NCBI GenBank assembly: GCA_023954715.1
Contig: JAGSHD010000016.1
Span: 53,034-117,033, forward strand
Direction: 5' to 3'
Length of the DNA stretch: 64,000 bases
From: Candidatus Cloacimonadota bacterium
GTDB lineage: Bacteria > Muiribacteriota > UBA6191
Part shown: one piece after another, positions 19,354 through 28,267 of the stretch
Numbering within the stretch: the first letter of the stretch is position 1
Layout: every line of letters begins with the position of its first letter
Notes under the pieces: generated by a model
Seen by the model: only the letters and a program-made list of their open reading frames with translations
What the model was told of the DNA's origin: nothing
The model's database searches: none
Program-made: the position numbers and the translations under genes

Positions 19354-20307
19354 ATGACATGTTTTTTAGTTACTGGAGCAGCAGGGTTTATTGGTTATCA
19401 TACTTCAAAAAAGCTTTTGGAAAGAGGAGACCGAGTTATCGGTTTAGATGTTGTAAATGACTATTATGATGTTGAGTTAAAGTATAATCGCTTAAGAGAT
19501 TTACAAACTCATGAAAACTTTATATTTGAAAAAGTAGATCTATGCGATTATGAAACTTTGTGTGAAGTGTTTAAAAGGCATGATATCGATAAAATATGTA
19601 ATTTAGCAGCTCAAGCTGGAGTTCGTTATAGCATCGAAAACCCATTTGCATATCAAAAATCAAATTTAGAGGGTTTTTTAAACATCTTAGAGTGTGCCAG
19701 ACACTTTAAAGTACAAAATCTAGTTTATGCTTCCTCATCATCTGTTTATGGCAAAAACACCAATTATCCATTTACTGAGGACCAAAATGTAGACAATCCA
19801 ATTAGTTTGTATGCGGCGACTAAAAAGGCAAACGAGCTTATGGCTCATACTTATCACCATTTGTATGGAATACCAACAACTGGACTTAGGTTTTTCACCG
19901 TGTATGGTCCTTTCGGAAGACCAGATATGGCCTTATTTTTATTTACTAAAGCGATTCTTGAGGGTAAGCCAATAGATATTTATAACCATGGTAAAATGCA
20001 AAGAGATTTTACTTATGTAGATGATATTGTGTCTGGAGTGATTGGTTCATTAGATAACAACAATCCTTATGAAATTTTCAATTTAGGCAATAATAAAACA
20101 GTTGAGTTAACATACTTTATCGAATGTATAGAAAAATCATTAGGTATGACTGCTGAAAAGAACTTTATGCCATTACAGCCGGGAGATGTTCCTAAAACTT
20201 CTGCTAATATAGATAAAGCTAAATCAATGATAGGATTTGATCCCAAAACAGCAATTGAAGAGGGGATAGAGCATTTTGTAAAATGGTATCGTGAGTATTA
20301 TAATTAA
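19354..20307 (+). CDS. UDP-glucuronate/UDP-N-acetylglucosaminuronate 4-epimerase-like
   Basis: Extended SDR of 317 residues. FLVTGAAGFIGYHTSKKLLE is followed by GLDVVNDYYDVELKYNRLRDL, a stretch characteristic of UDP-uronate 4-epimerases, and the active site is SLYAATKKANELM. The ATG at 19354 follows the dehydrogenase stop by one base; an earlier in-frame TTG would sit inside the dehydrogenase. It probably epimerises the UDP-uronate made by that enzyme. TviC-like activity on the N-acetyl form is an alternative. Confidence 0.85.
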   Translation: MTCFLVTGAAGFIGYHTSKKLLERGDRVIGLDVVNDYYDVELKYNRLRDLQTHENFIFEKVDLCDYETLCEVFKRHDIDKICNLAAQAGVRYSIENPFAYQKSNLEGFLNILECARHFKVQNLVYASSSSVYGKNTNYPFTEDQNVDNPISLYAATKKANELMAHTYHHLYGIPTTGLRFFTVYGPFGRPDMALFLFTKAILEGKPIDIYNHGKMQRDFTYVDDIVSGVIGSLDNNNPYEIFNLGNNKTVELTYFIECIEKSLGMTAEKNFMPLQPGDVPKTSANIDKAKSMIGFDPKTAIEEGIEHFVKWYREYYN

Positions 20308-20332
20308 TCAAATATTGGGTTTGGTATAGAGT

Positions 20333-21277
20333 ATGGCGCGATTTGCACTAATGGGTGCTGCGGGCTATATTGCTCCCAAGCATTTACAGGCTATACGTGA
20401 TATTGAAGGCGATTTAGTTGCTGCCTTTGATCCTTGTGATAGCGTTGGTATTTTAGACTCTTACTTTCCTAATACACAATTTTTTGTTGAATTTGAGAGA
20501 TTTGATCGCTTTATTGATAAAATTTCGTTGAATGACTATTCTAGAGTAGATCACATAAGTATTTGTTCTCCAAATTATCTACATGATTCACATATTCGCT
20601 TTGCTTTAAAGAGTGGAGCGAATGCTATTTGTGAAAAACCATTAGTGTTAAATCCACATAATCTGATCCCGTTACAGAGACTTGAAAAAGAAACAAATCA
20701 GAAGATTTTTTGCATCTTACAATTAAGATTTCATTCTGCTATAGTCCGGTTAAAAGAAACTATTACTGCTAAATTACTTCAAAATCCAGATAAAGTATTT
20801 GAAGTTGATCTTACATATTTAACTAGCAGGGGTCCATGGTATTCAATTAGTTGGAAGGGTGATCCATCTAAAAGTGGCGGTATCTCAACAAACATTGGGA
20901 TACATTTTTTTGATGTTTTAATTTGGATTTTTGGGGAAGTTATTGATAGTGAAGTTCATTGTCATTCTATGAGTACAGGTACAGGTTTTGTAAGATTAAA
21001 AAATGCCAATGTAAGATGGTTTTTATCCATAGACTCTACTTATTTAGAAAATAAAAAAACATTTCGTAACATCTGTGTAGATGGTGAAGATTTAGAGTTT
21101 TCGACTGGATTTGATGATTTACACACTCGCAATTACATAGAAATTTTAAAAGGTAATGGCGCTGGTTTAGATGATGTATCTCCTGCTATCAGCCTAGTCT
21201 CTAAGATCAGAAATAGTAAATTAATTAATATTTCACAAAATAGGCACTTTTTATATAATAGGTTAAGCAATGTCTAA
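20333..21277 (+). CDS. wbpB: UDP-GlcNAcA 3-dehydrogenase, Gfo/Idh/MocA family
   Basis: Oxidises C3 of UDP-GlcNAcA to the 3-keto sugar. Characterised WbpB/WlbA homologues keep NAD bound and regenerate it by reducing 2-oxoglutarate to 2-hydroxyglutarate. The N-terminus FALMGAAGYIAPKHLQAIRD is the signature of this subgroup, and the Gfo/Idh EKP motif is at about residue 100 in ICEKPLVLNP. At 314 residues it has family length. wbpD and wbpE follow with overlaps of 8 and 4 bases, which makes the pathway assignment strong. The LhgO-type gene downstream may recycle its by-product. Confidence 0.93.
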   Translation: MARFALMGAAGYIAPKHLQAIRDIEGDLVAAFDPCDSVGILDSYFPNTQFFVEFERFDRFIDKISLNDYSRVDHISICSPNYLHDSHIRFALKSGANAICEKPLVLNPHNLIPLQRLEKETNQKIFCILQLRFHSAIVRLKETITAKLLQNPDKVFEVDLTYLTSRGPWYSISWKGDPSKSGGISTNIGIHFFDVLIWIFGEVIDSEVHCHSMSTGTGFVRLKNANVRWFLSIDSTYLENKKTFRNICVDGEDLEFSTGFDDLHTRNYIEILKGNGAGLDDVSPAISLVSKIRNSKLINISQNRHFLYNRLSNV

Positions 21278-21836
21278 ATACTTTTGTCATGAGTCATCTT
21301 ATCTTGATGAAAATGTAGAAATTGGCAATGATACAAAGATCTGGCATTTTTGTCATGTATTGAAAAACACCAAAATCGGGACAAATTGTTCCTTTGGGCA
21401 AAACTGTGTGATTGGTCCAAACGTATCTATTGGTTGCAATGTTAAAGTACAAAATAATGTGTCTTTATATGATGGGGTGAGTTGCGCAAACGATGTGTTT
21501 ATTGGCCCATCTGTTGTATTTACAAATGTGATTAATCCACGAAGCTTTGTAAACCGCCAACAAGATTTTAAACAAACTCGTTTAAAAAAGGGTTGCTCAA
21601 TAGGCGCCAATGCTACTATTGTTTGCGGAAATACTCTAGGAGAGTATTGTATGGTCGGTAGCGGAGCCGTTGTCACTAAAAATGTTAAAAACTTCTCGTT
21701 AGTTGTTGGAGTGCCAGCAAAGCATTTAGGGTGGGTTGGTATCTCCGGAGAGCGCTTAGACTTTGATGATAATGGTATAGCAGTAGATGGACAAGAAACC
21801 TATATGTTAAAAGATGACAGCGTACACCTATTATGA
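21270..21836 (+). CDS. wbpD: UDP-2-acetamido-3-amino-uronate N-acetyltransferase
   Basis: Acetylates the 3-amino group installed by WbpE to give UDP-GlcNAc3NAcA. It is a left-handed beta-helix protein of 188 residues. Its hexapeptide repeats run from ENVEIGNDTKIWHFCHV through IGTNCSFGQNCVIGPNV to CSIGANATIVCGNTLGEYCM. The N-terminal HESSYLDENVEIGNDTKIWH and the FTNVINPRSFVNR stretch are typical of WbpD/WlbB. It overlaps wbpB by 8 bases and wbpE by 4, indicating coupled translation. Confidence 0.93.
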   Translation: MSKYFCHESSYLDENVEIGNDTKIWHFCHVLKNTKIGTNCSFGQNCVIGPNVSIGCNVKVQNNVSLYDGVSCANDVFIGPSVVFTNVINPRSFVNRQQDFKQTRLKKGCSIGANATIVCGNTLGEYCMVGSGAVVTKNVKNFSLVVGVPAKHLGWVGISGERLDFDDNGIAVDGQETYMLKDDSVHLL

Positions 21837-22930
21837 AAATTGATTTTGCAAATTTACAAAGACAATACCAGATAAGAAAAATAGAGATTGATTCAGCGAT
21901 TCAAGAGGTTTTGAACCAATCAGACTATATTATGGGGAAAGAAGTTTTTGACTTAGAAAAAAACTTATGTGAGTTTGTAGGTAGTCCCTATACTATATCC
22001 TGTAGTAGTGGAACAGATGCTCTACTTATGTCACTAATGGCCCTTGGTATTGGAAATGGTGATGAGGTAATAACTACACCTTTTACATTTGTTTCAACAG
22101 TAGAAGTAATACTTAGATTAGGTGCAAAACCGGTTTTTGTTGATTTAGATCCGTTTACTTACAATTTGTGTCACCTAGATTTAGAGACTAAAGTAACAAA
22201 GAAGACCAAGGGAATTATACCAGTTTCGTTGTTTGGGCAGCCTTGTAACATGGAAGAGATACTCATACTTGCAAATCGATATAATTTGTTTGTCTTAGAA
22301 GATGCTGCCCAGTCCTTGGGCGCTGAATATAAACAAAAAAAATCTGGTAATTTAAGTGAGATAGCATGCACGAGTTTTTTTCCGGCCAAACCTTTAGGAT
22401 GCTTTGGAGATGGTGGGGCTATATTTACTTCTGATATAAAGTTAGCTGACAAGCTTAGATCAATTCGTGTTCATGGACAAGGTGAGCGTTACCACTATAA
22501 ACAATTAGGAATAGGAGGACGTTTAGACACTATACAAGCAGCAGTTTTAAACATAAAGCTAAAATATTTTGATCAAGATATCTTGAAAAGAAGAGTTATT
22601 GCACAACAATATGATCTTAGCTTGAAAAATAAAGTTGTAATACCTCTTGTTTCTGAAGATGTTAAATCTACTTATGCGCAATATGTTATTCAAGTAGAAA
22701 ATCGAGAAGAGTTGGTGCTTGCCTTAAATCAATTAGGTATCCCAACAGCGGTTCATTATCCTATACCACTACATTTGCAAGATTCACTTAAATGCTTAAA
22801 CTACAAAGTTGGAGACTTTCCTGTTTGTGAAGCGCTATGTCATAAAGTTTTAAGTATCCCCATGAACCCATGTTTGACTGACGACGAAGTCAATTATATT
22901 TCTGAGAGTATATGCAATTTGACTACATGA
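21833..22930 (+). CDS. wbpE: UDP-2-acetamido-3-keto-uronate aminotransferase
   Basis: PLP enzyme of the DegT/DnrJ/EryC1 family that transaminates the 3-keto sugar from WbpB using glutamate, releasing 2-oxoglutarate. Lys186 in FFPAKPLGCFGDGGA is the PLP-anchoring residue. MKIDFANLQRQY, CSSGTDALLMSLM and VLEDAAQSLGAEY are family segments. At 365 residues the length is normal. It sits in a wbpB-wbpD-wbpE unit, so 2-oxoglutarate made here can serve as the oxidant that resets WbpB. Confidence 0.94.
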   Translation: MKIDFANLQRQYQIRKIEIDSAIQEVLNQSDYIMGKEVFDLEKNLCEFVGSPYTISCSSGTDALLMSLMALGIGNGDEVITTPFTFVSTVEVILRLGAKPVFVDLDPFTYNLCHLDLETKVTKKTKGIIPVSLFGQPCNMEEILILANRYNLFVLEDAAQSLGAEYKQKKSGNLSEIACTSFFPAKPLGCFGDGGAIFTSDIKLADKLRSIRVHGQGERYHYKQLGIGGRLDTIQAAVLNIKLKYFDQDILKRRVIAQQYDLSLKNKVVIPLVSEDVKSTYAQYVIQVENREELVLALNQLGIPTAVHYPIPLHLQDSLKCLNYKVGDFPVCEALCHKVLSIPMNPCLTDDEVNYISESICNLTT

Positions 22931-24087
22931 TTGTAGGGGCTGGGATTATTGGGTTAACCATCGCCTATGAATTGATAAATAGAGACCCAAAACTTAGCAT
23001 TGTTATCATTGATAAAGAAGAGGCTGTAGCTCTTCACTCTAGCGGCAGAAATAGTGGGGTGCTGCATGCAGGGTTTTATTATACATCAGATAGTTTAAAA
23101 GCCAGATTTTGCGTTGAAGGTAATCGCAAAATGAAATTGTTTTGTAAAGAGCATGGTATCTTTGTAAGACCTAGTAAAAAAGTTGTAGTAGCTAAAGATG
23201 AAAGTGAAATAGATGGGCTTTTTGAACTACACGATAGAGGGCTTAAAAACTCAGTTGATGTGGAGTTGATATCTGAAGATGATTTACGAGATTTAGATCC
23301 AAATGTAAACACACATATAAAAGCTCTCTTCTCTCCAAGTACGGCCAGTGTAAACCCAAAAGAGGTATGCATTGCCTTAGAATTATATCTCAAAAAAAGA
23401 GGTGTACAATTTCAGTTTGAAAAAGCTTTTAACAAGAGTATGATTTCTAACTCTCACTATTTGATAAATTGTGCTGGTTTGTATGCAGATAAAATAGCAC
23501 AAGACTTTGGTTTAGCTAAAAACTATGTATTGCTACCATTCAAAGGGATATATTATAAGTTTATGGGGGACGTACCACCAACAAAATTGAACATATACCC
23601 TGTTCCCAATTTGAAAAACCCATTTTTGGGAGTACACTACACCATTACATCTGATAACCATGTGAAAATTGGTCCCACAGCAATCCCTGCTTTTTGGAGA
23701 GAAAATTATAGTAATTTTAATAACTTTTCTTTTAATGAATTATTAGAAACTTTATATTTTAATTCAAAATTACTATTGCAAGATTCCTTTAATTTTAGGC
23801 AATTGGCTCTAGAAGAATTTCAAAACTATCAAAAATCATACTTTGTAAAAAAGGCTTCTAAACTAGTACATTTTCAAGAAAATAATTTCTCTAAAATGAT
23901 AGCGGGAATAAGAGCACAATTGTTGAATAAGAAAACAAATGAGTTGTTGATGGACTTTGTAGTAGAACACGATGATCAGTCTACTCACATATTGAATGCA
24001 GTAAGTCCAGCATTTACTTGTTCGTTTGCATTTGCCGAATACCTTGTAGATGAAATAAATAAAAACAGGAAGATAAAATGCAGTTAA
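22912..24087 (+). CDS. lhgO: LhgO-type 2-hydroxyglutarate oxidase, FAD-dependent
   Basis: FAD-dependent oxidoreductase (DAO family) of 391 residues. GAGIIGLTIAYEL is the dinucleotide-binding motif. HSSGRNSGVLHAGFYYTSDS followed by LKARFCVEGNRK is diagnostic for the L-2-hydroxyglutarate oxidase group (LhgO/YgaF). The start at 22912 overlaps wbpE by 19 bases and fits the family N-terminus; an ATGA start at 22927 is possible. Family members oxidise 2-hydroxyglutarate to 2-oxoglutarate and pass electrons to the membrane. Lying directly after wbpBDE, it may restore the 2-oxoglutarate consumed by WbpB; this is inference. A sugar-modifying oxidase is the alternative. Confidence 0.85.
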   Translation: MQFDYMIVGAGIIGLTIAYELINRDPKLSIVIIDKEEAVALHSSGRNSGVLHAGFYYTSDSLKARFCVEGNRKMKLFCKEHGIFVRPSKKVVVAKDESEIDGLFELHDRGLKNSVDVELISEDDLRDLDPNVNTHIKALFSPSTASVNPKEVCIALELYLKKRGVQFQFEKAFNKSMISNSHYLINCAGLYADKIAQDFGLAKNYVLLPFKGIYYKFMGDVPPTKLNIYPVPNLKNPFLGVHYTITSDNHVKIGPTAIPAFWRENYSNFNNFSFNELLETLYFNSKLLLQDSFNFRQLALEEFQNYQKSYFVKKASKLVHFQENNFSKMIAGIRAQLLNKKTNELLMDFVVEHDDQSTHILNAVSPAFTCSFAFAEYLVDEINKNRKIKCS

Positions 24088-25046
24088 CAAACTCTAAAAT
24101 ATTAGTCATAGGTGGAGCAGGTTTTATAGGTGGCTTTGTAGTCTCAGAATTACTTAAAGAGGATATAAAAGAGCTTATTATTTATGACAATTTTGCCAGA
24201 GGTAAAATGTCAAATATTCAAGAATCATTAAAAGACAGTCGTTGTACCATTTATCCACACGGCGGAGATATTCGAGAGATCGATATTTTGAATAGAGCCA
24301 TGGAGGGAGTAGACTATGTGTTTCATTTAGCTGCCATGTGGCTATTGCATTGCAAAGATTTTCCAAGGACGGCCTTTGATGTAAACATCAACGGTACATT
24401 TAATGTTTTAGAAGCATGTGTTAAAAATAAGGTGAAAAAGTTGATATACTCTTCATCTGCCTCTGTATACGGTAATGCTGTAGAGGTGCCAATGACTGAG
24501 GATCATCCATTCAATAATACTAATTTTTATGGAGCTACAAAAATTAGTGGTGAAGCAATGTGTACTGCTATGAACGATAGATATGGATTGGAGATTATTG
24601 GATTAAGATACATGAACGTATACGGGCCAGGGCAAGATCAGCAAGCAGTCTATAGTGGAGTGGTTCCTATAATGTTAAATAAGATTGATGCTAATGAAGC
24701 TCCTCAAATTAATGGGGATGGGTCTCAGGCTTACGACTTTATTTATGTAGAGGATATTGCTCGCTGCAATATTGCCGCCTTAAAATCTGATGTTAAATTA
24801 GCCTACTATAATGTTGGTACAGAAGTACAAACATCGGTTAAATCCTTGTGCGAAAAAATATTGATGCTCAAAGGATCTAATCTAGAAGTTAACTTTATTC
24901 CCTATGACAAAACAGATGCAAGGCAGTTTGTTCAAAATCGTATAGGATCAATTTCTAAGGCTTTTGATGAGTTAGGATTTAAATATAAATATTCCTTAGA
25001 AGAAGGATTACAAAGGCTCATACAATGGAGAGATAGTAATAAATGA
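24078..25046 (+). CDS. NAD-dependent nucleotide-sugar epimerase/dehydratase
   Basis: Extended SDR of 322 residues with ILVIGGAGFIGGFVVSELL, YSSSASVYGNAVEVPMTEDH and the YGATK active site. It resembles GalE/WcaG-like epimerases, with a Met-Trp insertion in VFHLAAMWLLHC that is typical of a separate subgroup found in polysaccharide clusters. It overlaps the following DegT gene by 4 bases. The pair probably makes and then aminates a keto-sugar, but the substrate is not known. A plain 4-epimerase role is possible. Confidence 0.75.
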   Translation: MQLTNSKILVIGGAGFIGGFVVSELLKEDIKELIIYDNFARGKMSNIQESLKDSRCTIYPHGGDIREIDILNRAMEGVDYVFHLAAMWLLHCKDFPRTAFDVNINGTFNVLEACVKNKVKKLIYSSSASVYGNAVEVPMTEDHPFNNTNFYGATKISGEAMCTAMNDRYGLEIIGLRYMNVYGPGQDQQAVYSGVVPIMLNKIDANEAPQINGDGSQAYDFIYVEDIARCNIAALKSDVKLAYYNVGTEVQTSVKSLCEKILMLKGSNLEVNFIPYDKTDARQFVQNRIGSISKAFDELGFKYKYSLEEGLQRLIQWRDSNK

Positions 25047-26227
25047 AAATTCCTATAACGAAAACCACTTTTGGTAAAGAAGAAAGCGATGCAATAGTAA
25101 AACCATTAGAGTCAGGCTGGGTGGTGCAAGGTCCTTATGTTTCAGAGTTTCAAAGCTTGTTTTCTAAATTCACCGGAGCAAAATATAGTAACGCAACTAC
25201 GAGTTGTACTACTGCTTTACATTTGTGCTTAGAGGCTCTTGAAATTGGTGTTAACGATAAAGTTATTGTCCCATCTTTCACTTATGTTGCTAGTGCTAAC
25301 GCAGTTGAATATACAGGAGCTCAAGTTATATTTTGTGACATTGATTTAAATACCTTTAACTTAGATGTACTTAAACTAGAGCAGCTTCTTGTGAAATATA
25401 GTGACGTTAAAGCTATTATGCCTGTCCACCTATTTGGTTTATGTGCAGATATGCCAAAAATAATGGATTTAGCACTTAAGTATAATGTTAAGGTGATTGA
25501 AGATAGTGCTTGTGGTTTTGATTCTTGGATTGGTGATCAGCATTCGGGTACTTTCGGCGACTTTGGATGTTTTTCATTTCATCCTAGAAAATCGATTTGT
25601 ACTGGTGAAGGAGGTATGATTATTACTAATGATAATCATATAGCTCAAAAAATTTCAATTTTGAAAGACCATGGTGCTGCTAAATCGGATTTAGAAAGAC
25701 ATAATGAAAAAGGTGGCTCATTATTACCTGACTTTACTATGAGAGGTTATAACTATCGGATGACAGATATGCAAGGTGCCCTTGGTGTCTGTCAAATGAA
25801 CAAAAGCTCTGCCATCATGAGTGGGAGACGTAAAGTAGCCAAAAAATATGATTCGGCTTTGTTAAATGTGGATCAGTTGGTTCTTCCACAAGCTCCATAT
25901 AACTATGTGCATTCTTATCAATCTTATGTTTGTATTTTCACAGATGGAGAAAGTCTAGACAATTTAAGTATAGAAAAAATAGATCGAATCAATTTAAAGC
26001 GAAACATATTTATGGAGAAGCTAGAGTCACAAGGAGTAGCAACTAGACAAGGGACCCATGCTGTTCATACCTTATCTTACTACAAAAATAAAAATAACTT
26101 TAAGGATAGGGATTTTTTGATGAGTTACGCTGCAGATCGCTTATCTATTGCCTTGCCCCTATATACCGATATGAGTGATATTGAGTTTGATTATGTGATT
26201 GACAATATGATTAAGGCGCTGGTTTAA
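25043..26227 (+). CDS. DegT/DnrJ/EryC1 sugar aminotransferase
   Basis: PLP-dependent aminotransferase of nucleotide-linked keto-sugars, 394 residues. Lys183 in FHPRKSICTGEGG is the PLP lysine. WVVQGPYVSEFQSLF, TTSCTTALHLCLEAL and VIEDSACGFDSW are typical. The nearest relatives I can recall act at C4 of 4-keto-6-deoxy sugars (perosamine-type). It overlaps the upstream epimerase as ATGA and is followed immediately by an AsnB gene, so it belongs to one coupled unit. Confidence 0.87.
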   Translation: MKIPITKTTFGKEESDAIVKPLESGWVVQGPYVSEFQSLFSKFTGAKYSNATTSCTTALHLCLEALEIGVNDKVIVPSFTYVASANAVEYTGAQVIFCDIDLNTFNLDVLKLEQLLVKYSDVKAIMPVHLFGLCADMPKIMDLALKYNVKVIEDSACGFDSWIGDQHSGTFGDFGCFSFHPRKSICTGEGGMIITNDNHIAQKISILKDHGAAKSDLERHNEKGGSLLPDFTMRGYNYRMTDMQGALGVCQMNKSSAIMSGRRKVAKKYDSALLNVDQLVLPQAPYNYVHSYQSYVCIFTDGESLDNLSIEKIDRINLKRNIFMEKLESQGVATRQGTHAVHTLSYYKNKNNFKDRDFLMSYAADRLSIALPLYTDMSDIEFDYVIDNMIKALV

Positions 26228-28234
26228 ATGTGTGGAATTGTTGGGGTTTTAGCTTTACGAAACAGTCTTGCTCGCTTTGAAAACTTAAAAAAGATGGTTG
26301 ACAAAATTTCGCACCGAGGTCCTGATGATGCTGGTTACTTATTTTTTCAGACTAACTCTAAAAGCAATGAAAAAGATTCATATTTTCAAAACCTGACAGA
26401 AGATTTATTTCAACAGAGTTATGAGGATTTAAGAAGTATCGATAGTTCTTCGATTCAGCGAGACTTAAATCATCGTGAATACGACTTATACATGGGGCAT
26501 AGACGGCTTTCTATTTTAGATACTTCAAAAGCAGGTCATCAGCCAATGAGTGATGTATCTAAAAATATTTGGCTAACTTACAACGGGGAAATTTATAATT
26601 TTCAAGAATTAAGATCAGAGCTAGAATGCTTGGGCTATGTATTTAGCAGCAATACAGACTCTGAAGTGATTATATACTCATATATTGAGTGGGGTATATC
26701 TTGTCTATCAAAATTTAATGGAATGTTTGCCTTCTCCTTATATGATAATCGTTCAAAAAAGCTATTTTTAGTGAGAGATCGCTATGGTATTAAACCTCTG
26801 TATTATACCTTAACAAAAAGTAGAGACTTGGTATACGCCAGCGAGATAAAAGCTATTTTAGAGTACGATAAAGTAAACTCTGAAATTGATTGTGAAGGAT
26901 TATACGAGTATTTTACATTCCAAAATATTTTCACTGATAAAACTTTAAATAAAGATATTCAAATTTTAGAGGCCGGTTCGTATCTAGAGTTAAACCTAAA
27001 GACTTGTAGTGATGATCCAGATCCTTTAAAAAAAGTGACCTATTGGGATTTTGACTTTTCTGAATCAGAAATTGTAAGAGATGAACGAGAGTATATTGAG
27101 GAGTTAGAAAGATTATTTACACAAGCTGTTCATCGACAGTTAATAGCAGATGTTCCTATCGGCTCTTACTTAAGTGGAGGAATGGATAGTGGGTCTATTA
27201 CAGCAATTGCATCAAAAAAAATTCCTTGGTTAAAAACGTTTACAATTGGTTTTGATTTAAGGAGTGCAAGTGGATTAGAACTAAGTTTTGATGAAAGAGA
27301 AAAATCAGAATATTTATCTTACTTATTTAAAACAGAACATTACGAAATGGTCCTCAAGTCCGGAGACATGGAGAGATGTATTGAAGATTTTTCGTATCAT
27401 CTAGAAGAACCAAGAGTTGGACAGAGTTATCCAAATTTTTATGCAGCTAAGTTAGCCTCAAAGTTTGTAAAAGTTGTTTTAAGTGGTGCGGGAGGGGATG
27501 AGCTTTTTGCAGGGTATCCTTGGCGTTACTATAGGGTGGCAAATAGCAATAGTTTTCAAGACTACATTGATAAGTATTATTTATTTTGGCAACGGTTAAT
27601 ACCCAACAAATTGATGCGTGAAGTTTTTTCTCCTGTTCAAAATGAGGTTCAAGACGTATGGACTAGAGATATTTTTGCGGGAGTTTTTAACCAAAAGCAT
27701 TCAGTTGTAACACCAGAGCAAGCTATTAATAACTCTCTTTACTTTGAAGCTAAAACATTTTTACATGGGCTATTGTTAGTAGAGGATAAGTTGTCTATGG
27801 CCCACTCTATAGAAACAAGATTGCCATTTTTAGATAATGATTTAGTAGATTTTGCTCAAAAAATTCCAATATCAATGAAACTAAACAATTTAGATAGCAT
27901 CATCAAGTTGAATGAAAATGAAGTGGGAAAAATTCAAAAGTCAAATGATGGCAAGGTAATCCTAAGAAAGGCGATGTCAGGGCATATCCCAGATGATGTA
28001 CTACAGGCTATAAAACAGGGTTTTAGTTCACCAGATGGTAGTTGGTTTAAGGGTGAAAGCATAGACTTTGTAAAATCTAAGTTGTTGAATAAAAACTCTT
28101 TAATTTATAGATTTATGAGTTATGATACAGTTGTAAAGCTCATCTTAGAGCATTTAAATGGAGATCAAAACCGAAGATTGTTTATTTGGAGTTTACTGAA
28201 TTTTGATCAATGGTGTACATTAAACTTACGATAA
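26228..28234 (+). CDS. Asparagine synthetase-like glutamine amidotransferase (AsnB paralogue 1)
   Basis: ATP-dependent amidation with glutamine as nitrogen donor. The N-terminal glutaminase begins with Cys2 (MCGIVG), then HRGPDDAG, GHRRLSILD and YNGEIYNF. The synthetase domain has the PP-loop LSGGMDSGS and SGAGGDELFAGY. Between HRGPDDAG and GHRRLSILD there is an insertion of roughly 45 charged residues, explaining the length of 668. In glycan loci such enzymes (for example WbpS) convert uronic acids to uronamides. It starts at the base after the aminotransferase stop. Confidence 0.87.
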   Translation: MCGIVGVLALRNSLARFENLKKMVDKISHRGPDDAGYLFFQTNSKSNEKDSYFQNLTEDLFQQSYEDLRSIDSSSIQRDLNHREYDLYMGHRRLSILDTSKAGHQPMSDVSKNIWLTYNGEIYNFQELRSELECLGYVFSSNTDSEVIIYSYIEWGISCLSKFNGMFAFSLYDNRSKKLFLVRDRYGIKPLYYTLTKSRDLVYASEIKAILEYDKVNSEIDCEGLYEYFTFQNIFTDKTLNKDIQILEAGSYLELNLKTCSDDPDPLKKVTYWDFDFSESEIVRDEREYIEELERLFTQAVHRQLIADVPIGSYLSGGMDSGSITAIASKKIPWLKTFTIGFDLRSASGLELSFDEREKSEYLSYLFKTEHYEMVLKSGDMERCIEDFSYHLEEPRVGQSYPNFYAAKLASKFVKVVLSGAGGDELFAGYPWRYYRVANSNSFQDYIDKYYLFWQRLIPNKLMREVFSPVQNEVQDVWTRDIFAGVFNQKHSVVTPEQAINNSLYFEAKTFLHGLLLVEDKLSMAHSIETRLPFLDNDLVDFAQKIPISMKLNNLDSIIKLNENEVGKIQKSNDGKVILRKAMSGHIPDDVLQAIKQGFSSPDGSWFKGESIDFVKSKLLNKNSLIYRFMSYDTVVKLILEHLNGDQNRRLFIWSLLNFDQWCTLNLR

Positions 28235-28267
28235 ATGCTGACTAAGCCAACAGCTATATAGGATTAA

